Assembly (NCBI RefSeq): GCF_024362695.1
Contig: NC_065406.1
Coordinates: 13,826,001-13,890,000, forward strand
DNA length: 64,000 bases
Reading direction: 5' to 3'
Source: Pectinophora gossypiella
Taxonomy: Eukaryota; Arthropoda; Insecta; Lepidoptera; Gelechiidae
The notes under the pieces are model-generated. The model was not told where the DNA came from, did no database searches, and saw only the letters and a list, made by a program, of their open reading frames with translations. The translations under genes were made by a program, and so were the position numbers. This document shows, piece after piece, positions 1 through 10,212 of the stretch. Numbering within the stretch: position 1 is the stretch's first letter; each line of letters begins with the position of its first letter.

Positions 1-190
1 TGCACAGAACTTAATTTCAACAATCAGACGTAACACATGAATACAGAACAATTTGGGCGGCCTTATTGCTCTAGAGCAATTTCTTCCAGACAACCACTAC
101 CAGGAAACAAACATTTACTAACCTTGGATGCGGGATTGTCAACAAGAAACAAATAAAAGTAAACTACAGTTAATATATTAATAAATACTC
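1..190 (-). repeat. 3' end of a LINE-W element (inverted)
   Basis: It reads, inverted, the same 3' UTR as 30545-30735: GTGCAATAAAG-type end, CTGGTAGTGGTTG.CTGG and GCAATTTCTTCCAG. The matching orientation at 30.1 kb carries the coding tail. Positions 191-384 are AT-rich with nothing recognised. Confidence 0.6.
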
Positions 191-384
191 CATATAATAA
201 TAATATTTACTAAACATATACCTAACCATAAGCTAAAGAAACTATAAAAATATAATAATAGACTATACACACATACAAAACAATTATTGAAATAAATAAA
301 ATACGTCATACATACATCTATTCTGCTACTATATTTATTTACCTCATTAAATATAGACAGTATCTATTCCTATTTCTCTTTCGT

Positions 385-617
385 ACTAGGCTGTAACCGA
401 TATTTTTGGCCTGCTCTTATTTGAATCAAGCTACATTTAGTATGGTACTTATTACCTATCTATGGAATGGGCTGCCGGCGTCGGTGTTTCCTAAATCTTA
501 TAACCTGGGGTCCTTTAAATCACGGGTGAATAGGCATTTTCTGGGTAAGCTCGTTCCAACGTCGATCTCTTCTTCTCCTTGTGGAAGAATGAAGTCAAGA
601 GCAAACCCATCTTAATT
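385..617 (+). pseudogene. LINE-W ORF2 C-terminal remnant
   Basis: The frame contains LWNGLPASV and FKSRVNRHFLGK, the end of a CR1/Jockey-type reverse-transcriptase ORF. The stop at 613-615 is followed by an A-rich run. It is a 5'-truncated piece; an inverted relative lies at 22155-22245. Confidence 0.6.
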
Positions 618-639
618 TAAAAAAAAATATGGAACAGCT

Positions 640-888
640 TCCGTGATCTAAGTTCAGATCGAGACATCACAAAAGTGACTTTGTAAGCCCTGGTTTGGCA
701 TTAGTAAGACGATCCGTGCTTCAGAAAGTTAAGCCATAGGTTACTACTTACTTAATAATGTAAGTACGAAGTCGAAATATAAGCCATGTCAGGGGCCTTT
801 AGTGGCTCAATAACAACCCTGACAGCTGGTTGATGAAGTTGGTAATCCACCTCACAACCCGTACGACATAAGAAGAAGATAGAAGATT
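640..888 (+). repeat. SINE-B, 5'-truncated
   Basis: The body from CACAAAAGTGACTTTG through GTCAGGGGCC to AAGAAGAAGA lacks the tRNA head. Several substitutions mark an old copy. Confidence 0.65.
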
Positions 889-981
889 TGTTTTTTCCTG
901 TTTGTGCAATAAAGTATTTGTTATGTTATGTTAAGATCCTTGTTTAAAGAGATTTGTTTTGTATGTTGTGTGCAATAAAGT

Positions 982-1275
982 GAGGACCTCGGTGGCGCAG
1001 CGGTAAACGCGCTCGGTATGCGATTGTTGAAGTTAAGCAACTTTCGCAAAGGCCGGTCATAGGATGGGTGACCACAAAACAAAAAAAAAATCATCTCGAG
1101 CTCCTCCATGCTTCGGAAAGAACGTTAAGCCGTTGGTCCCGGCTGCATTGGCAGTCGTTAATAACCACCAATCCGCACTGGGCCCGCGTGATGGTTTAAG
1201 GTCCGATCTCCCTATCCATCCATAGGGAAGGCCCGTGCCCCAGCAGTGGGGACGTTAATGGGCTGGTGATGATGA
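982..1275 (+). mobile_element. SINE-A copy 1 (composite tRNA/5S SINE)
   Basis: The copy is flanked by a perfect 11-bp duplication TGCAATAAAGT (971-981 and 1276-1286). It starts with a tRNA-like A box TGGCGCAGCGG. The 5S-like box A GAAGTTAAGCAAC follows at 1029-1041 and box C GGATGGGTGACC at 1062-1073. Next come the core CGTTAAGCCGTTGGTCCCGG and the tail GCCCCAGCAGTGGGGACG ending in GATGATG. It looks like a full-length RNA-mediated insertion with intact Pol III boxes. Confidence 0.88.
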
Positions 1276-1286
1276 TGCAATAAAGT

Positions 1287-1688
1287 ATATTGTATTGTAT
1301 GGTAAGATTCTTGTCTGTTAGTAGTCATCTCAACATCTTGACCAGACTAAGTGACAGTGCCTTTTCGAAAAAAAGAGCACGTACATTTATTTCTGTATGG
1401 ATAAAAGTTGAAGAAGACATTAACGGTTTACCGCTTACCATTTCGGTATCGCCAGGGGTATCGTGGGTCCGAAACGCCGCTTACAGTGGGACCCAACCAA
1501 AGCCGATAATTACTGTTTTCCGTTTAAAACTTTTGCCATGTGACTACCATTTCCATAAATATAGGTACCTAAAAATAATAGAGTTGTTTCGCAGGTATAA
1601 TTATTAGTTTTACAACTTACGTACGCATAGGATTTTTTTGTTGAAACGATTTGTTACATATCTATAGTATATTATACAGGGTTTTAGT
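1287..1688. other. No recognised feature
   Basis: The stretch is AT-rich. Short open frames here show no domain or repeated family in this window. Confidence 0.5.
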
Positions 1689-1908
1689 GACAGGGAAAAC
1701 CAGCCCAATACAGGTTAGGTCACATACCTCTGAAAATGCATTTCTCGGGAAGGTGTGTTTCCTGACGATGTTTTGCTTCACCGTTGAGTACGTGATAATC
1801 ATTATGAATATGAAAACAAATTCGACAATCATTGGTTTAGGCCTGTGCTGGTTTCGAACGTGCGATCTCAAAGTGAGACGCAAGCTCTACCAACTACTGG
1901 GTTACTTC
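1689..1908 (-). repeat. SINE-D, partial
   Basis: Inverted copy with the tRNA-like head (GGTTTCGAAC on the + strand, near 1850) and body CAATACAGGTTAGGTCACAT. The 3' part is missing. Confidence 0.65.
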
Positions 1909-1941
1909 GGAATTTAAGGAATAAATAAATAAAACCACAGC

Positions 1942-2266
1942 CTTCTTCTATCGTGTGGGTTGTGAGGTGAATCACCAACCTCATCAACCCTGGTGTCAGG
2001 GTTACTATTGAGCCGCCAAAGTCCCCTGACATGACTCATATAACGACTACGTACTTACATCAGTAAGTAGTAACCGGGACCAACGGCTTATCATGCCTAC
2101 AGAAGCACGGATCGTCTTACTTTCGGACAATCAGGTGATCAGCATGTAATGTCCTGACCAGACTAGCGACCAGAAAGTATTTTTTGTGATATGTCCCCAC
2201 CGAGAATGGAACCCAGGCTTCCGGATCGTGAGCCCGACGCTCAACCAATGGGCCACGGAAGTCGTA
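1942..2266 (-). repeat. SINE-B, near full length
   Basis: It runs from the 3' end CTTCTTCTATCGTGTGGG to the tRNA-like head near 2265. The head and B box have decayed (GAGAATGGAACCC). A short coding-like frame over it is a shadow. Confidence 0.7.
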
Positions 2267-2489
2267 TAATAAAACCACAGTGTAGCTAAGAGTTCCTCTG
2301 AGCGTAGCATGTAGTGTGTGATGTGATTGATGTCGACGACAGCCGTTGACAAATGAGCTCCATTTGAGAGGAACACGTGCCAATGTACCTAGCACACAGG
2401 TTTGTACAGAAATGTTTATTTTCATTTCGGCACGTCGTCACCTTGTAGGGGAAACTATGTAAGCGCCTTTACGAAAAATCACATCCTGT

Positions 2490-2746
2490 GCCCTTACCAA
2501 AACTTACAAGCCCTGTATTACAAGAGACATACGATAGTCATGTTGAGCGCTGGACTCACGATCCGGAGGTCCCGGGGTCGATTCCCGGTGTGGACATATC
2601 ACAAAAATTGCTTTGTGGTCCCTAATTTGGTTAGGACATTACTGGCTGATCACCAGATTGTCCGAAAATAAGATGATCCGTGCTTCGGAAGGTACGTCAA
2701 GCCGTTGGTCCCGATTACTACTCACTGATGTAAGTAAGTAGTCGTT
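2490..2746 (+). repeat. MITE M4 fragment followed by SINE-B
   Basis: CAAAACTTACAAGCCCTG (about 2499-2530) matches the end of MITE M4. From 2537 a SINE-B starts at its tRNA D-arm region, with B box GGGTCGATTCCCGG, and lacks its 3' third. Between 2267 and 2490 nothing is recognised. Confidence 0.6.
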
Positions 2747-3686
2747 ACTAACTTAATGCGATCATTAACCACAAAACACCACTTCGTATTAATTATTTAG
2801 ATTATTCAATGAAGAAAGCAACTGTCCCGTTCCCGTTTCGCGCCAAAAAGTCGCTTCCATAAACAATAGTTTCTGGATTCAATCATATATCTACTTAGAA
2901 TGTAAGTATTTTGTTTAAAAATAAATGGATTTGCTTATAATCACACAACAGAAAAGGTCGATTTATTTTCGAATAGAACATCTGTGATTTTGGGCTATCA
3001 TACAAATGTCAAAAGTTACTAATGTTAAGGTTGTGTGGTCCTCAAATCTTTGCCTGCCGTATACAAACTTCAAAAAAATACTAAAAAATATAGGGCAAAT
3101 AGGTCTGTCTACTCAATACCAACAAGCGACGTTAATGAATATAAAAAAATAAATAAAAAAGTAAAATGTTTGTAAAATTTATTTTTTGTATGACGACTAA
3201 TTAATGTCTAGCTCGTGAGATTGTATCAGCTACGACTACAACCAACCAGATAATAAACAATTGAACGTGTTCTATGCTCAGCATAGTTGTTAACTTGTTA
3301 GTGTTATTTATACGTATAGTGACAAATTCATCTGCAGTCGCATACGGTCAGGTTTCCAGTATAAATTGTACCTGCAGTAGTATTGAGGCCGGCTCATGTT
3401 TTGGCAACTAGCCACCTTAATGTAAAGCCTACTCGTAGCTGCAACATGTACGACTTTCAGAACTTCACCTTCTTCACAATAAGAGTCTGACATAGTTTTC
3501 CTTTTTTTTATTCTTCGCTTTTTTGTTACAATTTTCGAACGAGTCATAGAATAAATATTAATACTGCGTATAGAACGGTAACTCTGCCGCGCATCTTCGC
3601 ATCGGGCGCCGACCCTTCTATTGTTTTACTTCAGTGATTTTTGATTGATTTCAAAAGTCTTTATTATACATTAAAAAAAATACAGT
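2747..3686. other. No recognised feature
   Basis: AT-rich sequence. A 79-residue minus-strand frame (3308-3547) is lysine-rich by composition and lacks any domain. Confidence 0.5.
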
Positions 3687-3866
3687 ATTCAAATTAAAAA
3701 ATATCTTCATTCAGTAGGTAACATAGTTACACTTTGAATCGTCAATTTTTACATAACGAACGTCTCATCCGCCTAAAACTACTGCAGCTTCTCACAACCT
3801 GTATAGCCGGGAAAAAGAAGCTGCAAGAAAAACCTCGGCACAGGGCCCTAGACGTTCTTTAAAAAA
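3687..3866 (-). repeat. Repeat-T copy
   Basis: Inverted 3' end of a retroposon: AATATCTTCATTCAGTAGG, ACATAACGAACGTCTCATCC and CTGCAGCTTCTCACAACC. Related copies lie at 20753, 30296, 31330 and 38160. Its sense-strand end is AATAAAGATATTTTT, so it carries a poly(A)-signal-like terminus. Confidence 0.65.
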
Positions 3867-4335
3867 ATAAATAATCATAAAATATTGTTATACAATTGAG
3901 TAATTTAGCTGCCTAATATTACAGACACAGTCTAACAATACAATAATTAATTTAGTACAAATATTTCGCCAGCCATGAAGCCATACGGAAATTTATGACA
4001 CCTAGAACTAATTTAGAACTAAGTAATTTATATTCACTTGGTTTACTTCAGTATTAAATGGCCGAAAACCACTAAGGAGGAAAGGGGAGCCCGCTAACTG
4101 TCTATCTCTGTCACACTTACGCGTTAGAATGTCATTTTTGTAGAGTGTCCGGTGTGGGTATGATTCGAGTATAAAGAAAAATAAAATAGTTGCTCGTCCC
4201 TACATAAAATCAGACAATAATTGTAGTGTGTAGTAAGTAAGTTTATTTATCTAATTAATTAACCCTTCTTTCTTTAGAACGAGCACTCTCTTCTCACTGT
4301 GAGCATATTTAACGCGTACTATGCGCGAGTACAAT
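3867..4335. other. No recognised feature
   Basis: AT-rich intergenic sequence with no repeat shared elsewhere in the window that I can see. Confidence 0.45.
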
Positions 4336-4680
4336 AGGCTAAATCCAATTAGTCAAATCAGATACTCTTTACTAAAGGTCTTTTTTTTTCACGTGACTTA
4401 TTGTAGATTTGCCGCAGATGGCATTAACTACTTGGCCGGACAAATGGGGAGCGCTGAGGGCTATCACCCGGTATTTTTTACTAAACGTCAAAACACGAAA
4501 TTACTGTGGAATTTGTATGAAATAGCACAGTGTGACGTCATAGAAAAACGTGATGAAATGTCGGACTTATTGTTACGTTTTTCTTGATTAAAATTCATAC
4601 ATACTTATTTAAATTAAATAGAAAAAAATAATGTTTTTCGACAGTTTTAGATCTGTCTTTATTTAGTAATCAGAATTTAA
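4336..4680. repeat. M1 repeat, interrupted by Retro-P
   Basis: Family marked by AGTCAAATCAG, ACTAAACGTCAAAACACG, GACGTCATAGAAAAACGTG and TTTATTTAGTAATCAGAATT. Other copies lie at 31505, 48583, 48938 and 57240. The ends are not clear enough to name a superfamily. Positions 4381-4476 are a later insertion. Confidence 0.65.
4381..4476 (-). mobile_element. Retro-P 3' fragment inserted in M1
   Basis: This 96-bp insert starts with a T-run (an A-tail on the minus strand). It is flanked by TTTACTAAAGGTC (4368-4380) and TTTACTAAACGTC (4477-4489). The M1 copy at 31.5 kb has the uninterrupted site, TTTTTACTAAACGTC. The content GGCCGGACAAATGGGGAGC is shared with several other Retro-P pieces. Confidence 0.78.
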
Positions 4681-4740
4681 TCATTTATCTTTGATCTAGG
4701 ATACTACCTAATTGGATCAGCCGTAATATCTCCACGTCAG

Positions 4741-4997
4741 TCTCTGTGGTCCAGTGATTAAGCGTTCGACTCACGATCCGGAGGTCCCAGGTTCCAATCC
4801 CCGTGGAGACCATAAAAAAAATACTTTATGATCCCTGGTTTGATTAGGACATTACAGGCTGATCACCTGATTATCCGAAAGTAAGATGATCACATTAAGC
4901 CGTTGGTTCTGGTTACTACATACTGATGCAAGTAAGTACTTAGTCGTTATATGTGACGGCTCATTACTAACCTCATAACCCATAGGATAGAATAAGA
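4741..4997 (+). repeat. SINE-B with decayed 3' part
   Basis: The head reads CTCTGTGGTCCAGTGATTAAGCG with B box AGGTTCCAATCCCC. The body lacks the core duplicate CGTGCTTCGGAAGG and ends near ACCCATAGGATAG. Confidence 0.65.
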
Positions 4998-5610
4998 TGA
5001 CGTCATAGAATATGAAATCCTCTCTACTTTTCGCAAGTGCTAACCAGTGCAATCCGCTTGCGCGGGAGCCGCGAATCGTCATAAAACAATTGAGTCTGCA
5101 GTTGTCGAATTGATGCCGAATGGTTAATGCTCGCTCCCCACTGCATCCGCGTATAAGTGACTGCTTTATGGCAGTCGGCAGCTGCCCTAATTTTGCCATT
5201 GGTACATGTATCATCGACAAATGAGTCGACGCAAACCAACGCGGGGAACGTAGTGTGAAAATGATACGTCTTATATTTTGTCGCCTTATCATCATCTCCC
5301 TAGCATTATCCCGTTTATTTATTTATTTATTTATTTTATCATATTATACATATTTTTGCAAGAAACTAAATGTCTGTTTTTTCTAAGTTTTTTTGGAAAT
5401 CAGAATATAAAGAAATATTTTGTTAGCCCTTAGAAGTATCGTAACTTGAAAAATTCCAGCACTGCAGTACCAGACTGCACCATCCATACAAACCATGACC
5501 TTGCCACTGACATCATGATAAGCTTGATTCATGCAATATACCCATCGTGAAATACACACTCATTTTCTATGGAAATATATCAACTAGACCATTACTGAGG
5601 ATACACGTTC
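4998..5610. other. No recognised feature
   Basis: Around 5030-5260 the sequence is less AT-rich than its neighbours. A 147-codon minus frame (4852-5295) runs partly through the SINE-B and shows no domain, so it is not called. Confidence 0.45.
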
Positions 5611-5709
5611 CCTTTTTTGACAAATTAAACCGTAAGTCTCATTAAATGTCAAATATATACGATAGTGCGACAGGGTTCTAATGTGGGTACATTATATTCC
5701 TCATGACTG
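5611..5709. repeat. MITE M2, truncated
   Basis: The right half of M2 (GACAGGGTTCTAATGTGGG, CTCATGACTG) followed by TA. The left end is absent. Confidence 0.55.
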
Positions 5710-5800
5710 TACAGATGCGCGTGTACGATAACGTCAATGTGTAGTGTTTGTGTAAAACGAGGTGTTTTGTATGAAGTGTCCGGGGTGTGCTAATGCTGAG
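5710..5800. repeat. Short repeat shared with 18780
   Basis: GTGTACGATAACGTCAATGT and GTGTAAAACGAG recur at 18790-18830, where SINE-A copy 3 has landed. Its nature is unknown. Confidence 0.5.
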
Positions 5801-5830
5801 GATACTCGTGGCCTTGTAAAAAAGACAAAT

Positions 5831-6063
5831 AAGCGCCTTTTTGAAAAATCACTTATTTTTATTTGCGTCAATAACACGTCGATTTCTTGCGATTAATTTC
5901 AATTCTGGTAAAAATGGAGACTACGAATTTGTATCTGGATGGAAACTAGCGTGTCTACTGCGAAGTTTTGTTACCAAAAATCACACCATATGTTGTGATG
6001 TGATCATATGATGTGATATGATTCACATCATATGATATGATGTGATTTTTCAAAAAGGCGCTT
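5831..6063. repeat. MITE M10: TA-flanked foldback
   Basis: A perfect 22-bp inverted repeat (AAGCGCCTTTTTGAAAAATC...) stands at 5831-5852 and 6042-6063. The next base out on each side extends the match, and the element can be read as flanked by TA. The inner right part is made of CATATGAT/GATGTGAT repeats. About 233 bp long, with no coding. Confidence 0.6.
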
Positions 6064-6069
6064 ACGTTG

Positions 6070-6849
6070 CTTTCACTATAACGTTGCCTTATACTGAAAA
6101 ACAATACTGAAAAATCACGTTACATCACATCACAATCGAATGTGATTTTTGTAAACAAAACCTAGATTTGCTTGTTAATGTTTGTACCTATGTCTTCTTT
6201 GTGTGCAATAAGGGACATTTAATTCAATTTGATTGGTTTGATTTGCATTCCAGGTAAACTTTAAGACTACAAGTTTTTACCAGCGACTTTAACACCGTAA
6301 GCGCGCGACTCCTTCTCGCCTCGACATACGTCACCCGTCACTCTCTCACAGTACTGCACAGAAAGAGACAGACAGTCTCTGTCGCGGCGAGAAAGAATCG
6401 CGTGCTTACGGTGCTAGACCCGCTGTTATCTATTGCAAAAGTTTTTGTTTATAGAAATAACATTCGACTTCTTACGAGGTTTTCACTGTAAGGCGACGAT
6501 ACGAGAAGCTTTAAACTCTAGCGCACAACACTTATACAATCAAACATGGCTACCTCATTATTCTACGAATCTCTGACCTTATTCGAAGCAAATTAACCGA
6601 GTCCATTAAAACGTTGGAACGTGGTAATTGTGCCAAATATGCTATAAGTTTTATAACTTAGCTAGTGGGTATTAAAACACCACACACACACACACACCCG
6701 GGGCCGTGTGGGTAACAACCGGTAAATAAAGAGTAGTAACACTGGCCTGATATTATACGCTAAAGGATTGCCCTGACTATTTTTGTACTACTATAGTAAG
6801 TACGTATTGAGTACTGTTAAGAGTACACATTTCTTTTCCGTTGTCACCA
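6070..6849. other. No gene; (CA)n run at about 6680-6700
   Basis: A short CA microsatellite lies near 6681-6698. Around 6290-6400 there is a locally GC-richer imperfect palindrome (TAAGCGCGCGACTCC... / ...CGCGTGCTTACGGT). Nothing coding is seen. Confidence 0.5.
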
Positions 6850-6894
6850 AAAATGAAAATGATAATAGTAATTCCTTTATTTTTAAAATACGTT

Positions 6895-7120
6895 AGGATA
6901 GGTTTTTGGTCAAGTCTTCAGGTTAGGTAAGGGGACCCTGTGAGAAACAAGATAATGCTAGAGGGATGATGTAAGAGATGTTTTAGTCAGTGCTGCTAGT
7001 TCTGAAAATGGGGACGCCGATTTTAAAATCAGAACGCAAAAACATGCTAAAGAGTCCTCACTTTTTTTTGACGTGACTTATTGTAGATTTGTCGCAAATG
7101 GCATTAACTACTTGGCCTAA
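6895..7120. repeat. SINE-D 3' fragment and Retro-P fragment
   Basis: TCTTCAGGTTAGGTAAGGGG with CCCTGTGAGAAACAAG (6915-6970) is the SINE-D 3' part. TTGACGTGACTTATTGTAG (7067-7110) is a Retro-P 3' piece with its T-run. Confidence 0.55.
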
Positions 7121-7272
7121 ACTAAAGAGTCCTCAAAGGTGAAAATGGTGAATAAAAAAATCGGGACAGCATTATTTCGTTCATATCAATATTTGGGTAA
7201 ATTGAATCTTCAGTGAAAACTCTTTACTAAGAGCTACTTATATTCCGAACGCTAAACAGACAAGCTAACTTG

Positions 7273-7579
7273 CTTCTTCTTTTATCGTGTAGATCATCAA
7301 CCCTGGTGTCAGGGTTATTACTGAGCCGCCATAGGCCCTGACATGACTCATGTAACGACTACGTACTTACATCAAGAAGTAATAACCGGGACCAACGGCT
7401 TAACGTGCCTTCCGAAGCACAGATCATCTTACTTTTTGGACAATCAGATGATCAGCCTGTATCATTCTAACCAAACTAGAGATCACAAAGTGATTTTTGT
7501 GATATGTCCCCACCGGGATTTAAACCCGGGACCTTCGGATCGTGAGCACAACGCTCAACCACTGGACCACGGAGGCCGT
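7273..7579 (-). repeat. SINE-B, full length
   Basis: It extends from CTTCTTTTATCGTG to GGAGGCCGTT. The minus-strand head has B box GGGTTTAAATCCC and A-box region TGGTCCAGTGGTTGAGCG. A 101-residue plus-strand frame here is a shadow of the SINE. Confidence 0.75.
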
Positions 7580-8003
7580 TACAAACGCTGTAACGCCATT
7601 AGCCTTCAATCTTTAGCTAGAAAACATGGCTTAATATATTGCCATTAATTTAAATTAGTCCTAGGTCAAGGCTGGAGGTTATCGACTGTTCCAATCTAGC
7701 GAAATTAATAGGATCAGCGTGCGATTACGGGTGGGGATGATACGGGTTGATAGTGCAGACGGCGCCTCTGCGGAGGAGAATTTCTTTTTATATAGAAAGA
7801 AACATTTATTATTTAGGACACCACAGACACGGATTACATTATATTACATTGACATCACATTAAAAGACAAATAACGCACACATGAAATATTTTCTATATA
7901 GGAACATGGAAAACGAACACAGAAACTTATACCTAAATTAAATCTGATGTCATGTCCGCTTACCCATGTGTAGTGGATGGTGTCCCGAATAAAAGGTCCT
8001 CAC
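7580..8003. other. No recognised gene
   Basis: A run from 7795 (GAAAGAAACATTTATTATTT) resembles inverted LINE 3' ends seen near 10285, but the match is short. Confidence 0.4.
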
Positions 8004-8282
8004 TCAGCTTATGGCGACTGGTATTATGTGAGACATATTCGTACGTACATACATCAACTTACGACTATTTCCCACCGGGGTAAGCAGACTATGGAATTCC
8101 ATTTGTTTCGATCTTGACACACTTCTCTTGCTTCCTCCACATTCATCAATCGTTTCACAGCGGTTCAAAGTAGATCGTACTAAAACTTTTGTAAGGACTT
8201 CTCCAATTTGGTCAATGTACGTCCTTCTAGGTCTTTTGCCGGCTCTATCAACAACTTTCGTTTTATATACCGCGAACATATA
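8004..8282 (-). pseudogene. LINE-R (RTE-like) ORF C-terminal remnant
   Basis: On the minus strand KTKVVDRAGKRPRRTYIDQI and RSTLNRCETIDECGGSKRS match the terminal region best preserved at 26455-26915. Downstream of it on the same strand the coding reading has shifted (GGSKRSVSRS for VKEAREVCQDRS), so it is a dead copy. Confidence 0.7.
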
Positions 8283-8339
8283 AAAGATTAAAACAATATG
8301 TACGTCTCAAATGTTTCTGATTTCTACAACCACTTAATC

Positions 8340-8570
8340 CTAGCACTTCGTCAAGGTGTCTTCAGACGAGCACTAGTCCAACGTCAGCGACTCCGCCCCG
8401 CAAGACGCCCCCTGTGTTTCCACGTCAGGTGTTCATCAGCGCGCGTCCCATGCTTGACTCGTGCGAGCCACCAGCTCGGAAACGGTTCTCGCCTCTCTTC
8501 GACATGGTCTACTGGAGTACACACCTCAAATACGAGTCTACTTAACGTAAAAGTACACGTCAGTAAGACA
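8340..8570. other. GC-richer block of unknown nature
   Basis: CpG-rich relative to its surroundings, with open frames in more than one phase. No domain is recognised and there is no poly(A)-like or inverted end. It may be a retroposed piece or an untranslated exon. Confidence 0.3.
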
Positions 8571-8663
8571 CAAAGACAATTTAGTTAATAATGGCCGTAC
8601 TATTAACTCTCTGACCAAAGTAAAATTCCACAGGCATTATGCTTAAAGTTTCATAACATAACA

Positions 8664-8917
8664 TAAGCTTACGACTATTTCCCAATGGGGTAGTCAGAGG
8701 TACGTCCATCGCGATGAACCAAGTATCCGCACCTCACCGAGCTTTCTGTTAGGCCAGCCTGATAGTTGGTAAGCCGTGTCGCCGTCGATAATGGTCGAGC
8801 CAACTGTGTTAGTGAAAACTGCACTTAAGATAAATTGATAACTCCTTGGTGCATGTCCGGTATCTGGGTTTGAATTGATGCTCCTTAAGCAAGCCGGTCC
8901 ACCACAGGATCACAGTG
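8664..8917 (-). repeat. SINE-E (tRNA-headed)
   Basis: The minus-strand head is CACTGTGATCCTGTGGTGG with a degraded B box (GCATCAATTCAAACCC). The body GAGCCAACTGTGTTAGTG and the end ACGACTATTTCCCAATGGGG are typical of a lepidopteran tRNA-headed SINE as I remember it. Single copy in this window. Confidence 0.55.
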
Positions 8918-10210
8918 TCTTTAAAGGGAAGGCGTTTAGATTTTTTTCTTTTAATTATGACTGTACTAGTTGAAGTGACAAACAAGTGGCCTTATTTCTC
9001 ATGCAGCAATTTCTTTCAGGCAACCTTTAGGTACAGGAAAAATTTGTACAAATATAATAGTAATAGCGGGTTAGTTCATTCTAACATAAAAATAATTAAA
9101 AGAACTACCTAGGTATATGGGATGTCGACGCAACATCAGACAATAGATACCTACTTGCAATGTATCGAGTCATACACTTGCATCATACACGTCACATACC
9201 ACGTCATACACGCGAACCAATCGCAGTCACACACGATACACTCTCCACACATTCAACTCACCGCACTCAACGGACATCCATCTCACATTGTAAAAAGATA
9301 CGAATAATTGCAAATTAAACCCATAATTCAAATCAAGAAGACTATTTAATACTTCCCTTGTTCGTACTGAACATGGGATATATACATTAAACTATCTATA
9401 ATATACATTATAAAGATATATAAAAAAATTGCGTTTAGCGAGTTTGCCCTAAAAAACGATAATGTTTCTTCTTGTCGGAAATGTTTAATTACGATCTTGA
9501 GTTTCTACTGCGCCCCAATGTAAAGCGAATAACGCGAATAGTGCGAATAAGGACTTATTTCGTTTTTTCAGCGCGTATTCTAGTGTGGACTGATGACGTC
9601 ACAGGCGGAAGAGGCGTACATTCGCACTGGTGAGGACACGCCTTCAGTTAGCGAAGTGTATGTTTTATTTACGAGTCGTCGACGTTTACCAGCAATGACC
9701 CTCGAGCCCGCGCGTGCGACAAGAAAAACACCATTTATGTTATTTTTTTAGGGTTCCGTGAGTTTTATTGATATTTTATATTACGAAAGAGTGCAGCTTT
9801 ATAACCATCTACCCGCTGAGATTAAAAATACTAAAACTCTAAATATCTTTTAAAAGGCATTAAGAGCCCACGTTCTTAAACATTATTAATGGTTTTAATC
9901 GTAGTGTGGATTTTGTGTTGCTGGTGGAACAATGAAAGTGTCAACGCATTATAGAACACAGATACCTACTTATTAGTATAGTAAGTCTCGGAATGTTATT
10001 TAAGTACCTACCTACCTTAGTCCAATTCCAATGTTGTTTAAACTACTTTATTATGAAATTGATTGTTTCTCAGTAAGCGAATCAAATGTATTCTTTTGAG
10101 AAATAAAGTATCTTAAACCTTAAACCTTATTTTTAGGGTTGAGGCTACTCATCTTCTGGCGCAAGTCGTTAAAACTGACTAAATTGTATGCTTTCTAACA
10201 TAATAGTAGA
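8918..10210. other. No gene; one short LINE 3' scrap
   Basis: GTGGCCTTATTTCTC to GGCAACCTTTAGG (8985-9035) matches the LINE-J/W 3' UTR. The stretch 9122-9300 is rich in CACAC/CATAC. The rest is AT-rich and holds nothing I can name. Confidence 0.45.
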
Positions 10211-10212
10211 TT

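Noticed and set aside
1029..1073. 5S rRNA gene fragment
   Set aside because: Only the promoter region is present and it is embedded in a repeated SINE with target duplications.
7343..7648. 101-residue plus-strand ORF
   Set aside because: It is a reading of an inverted SINE-B, including its tRNA head.
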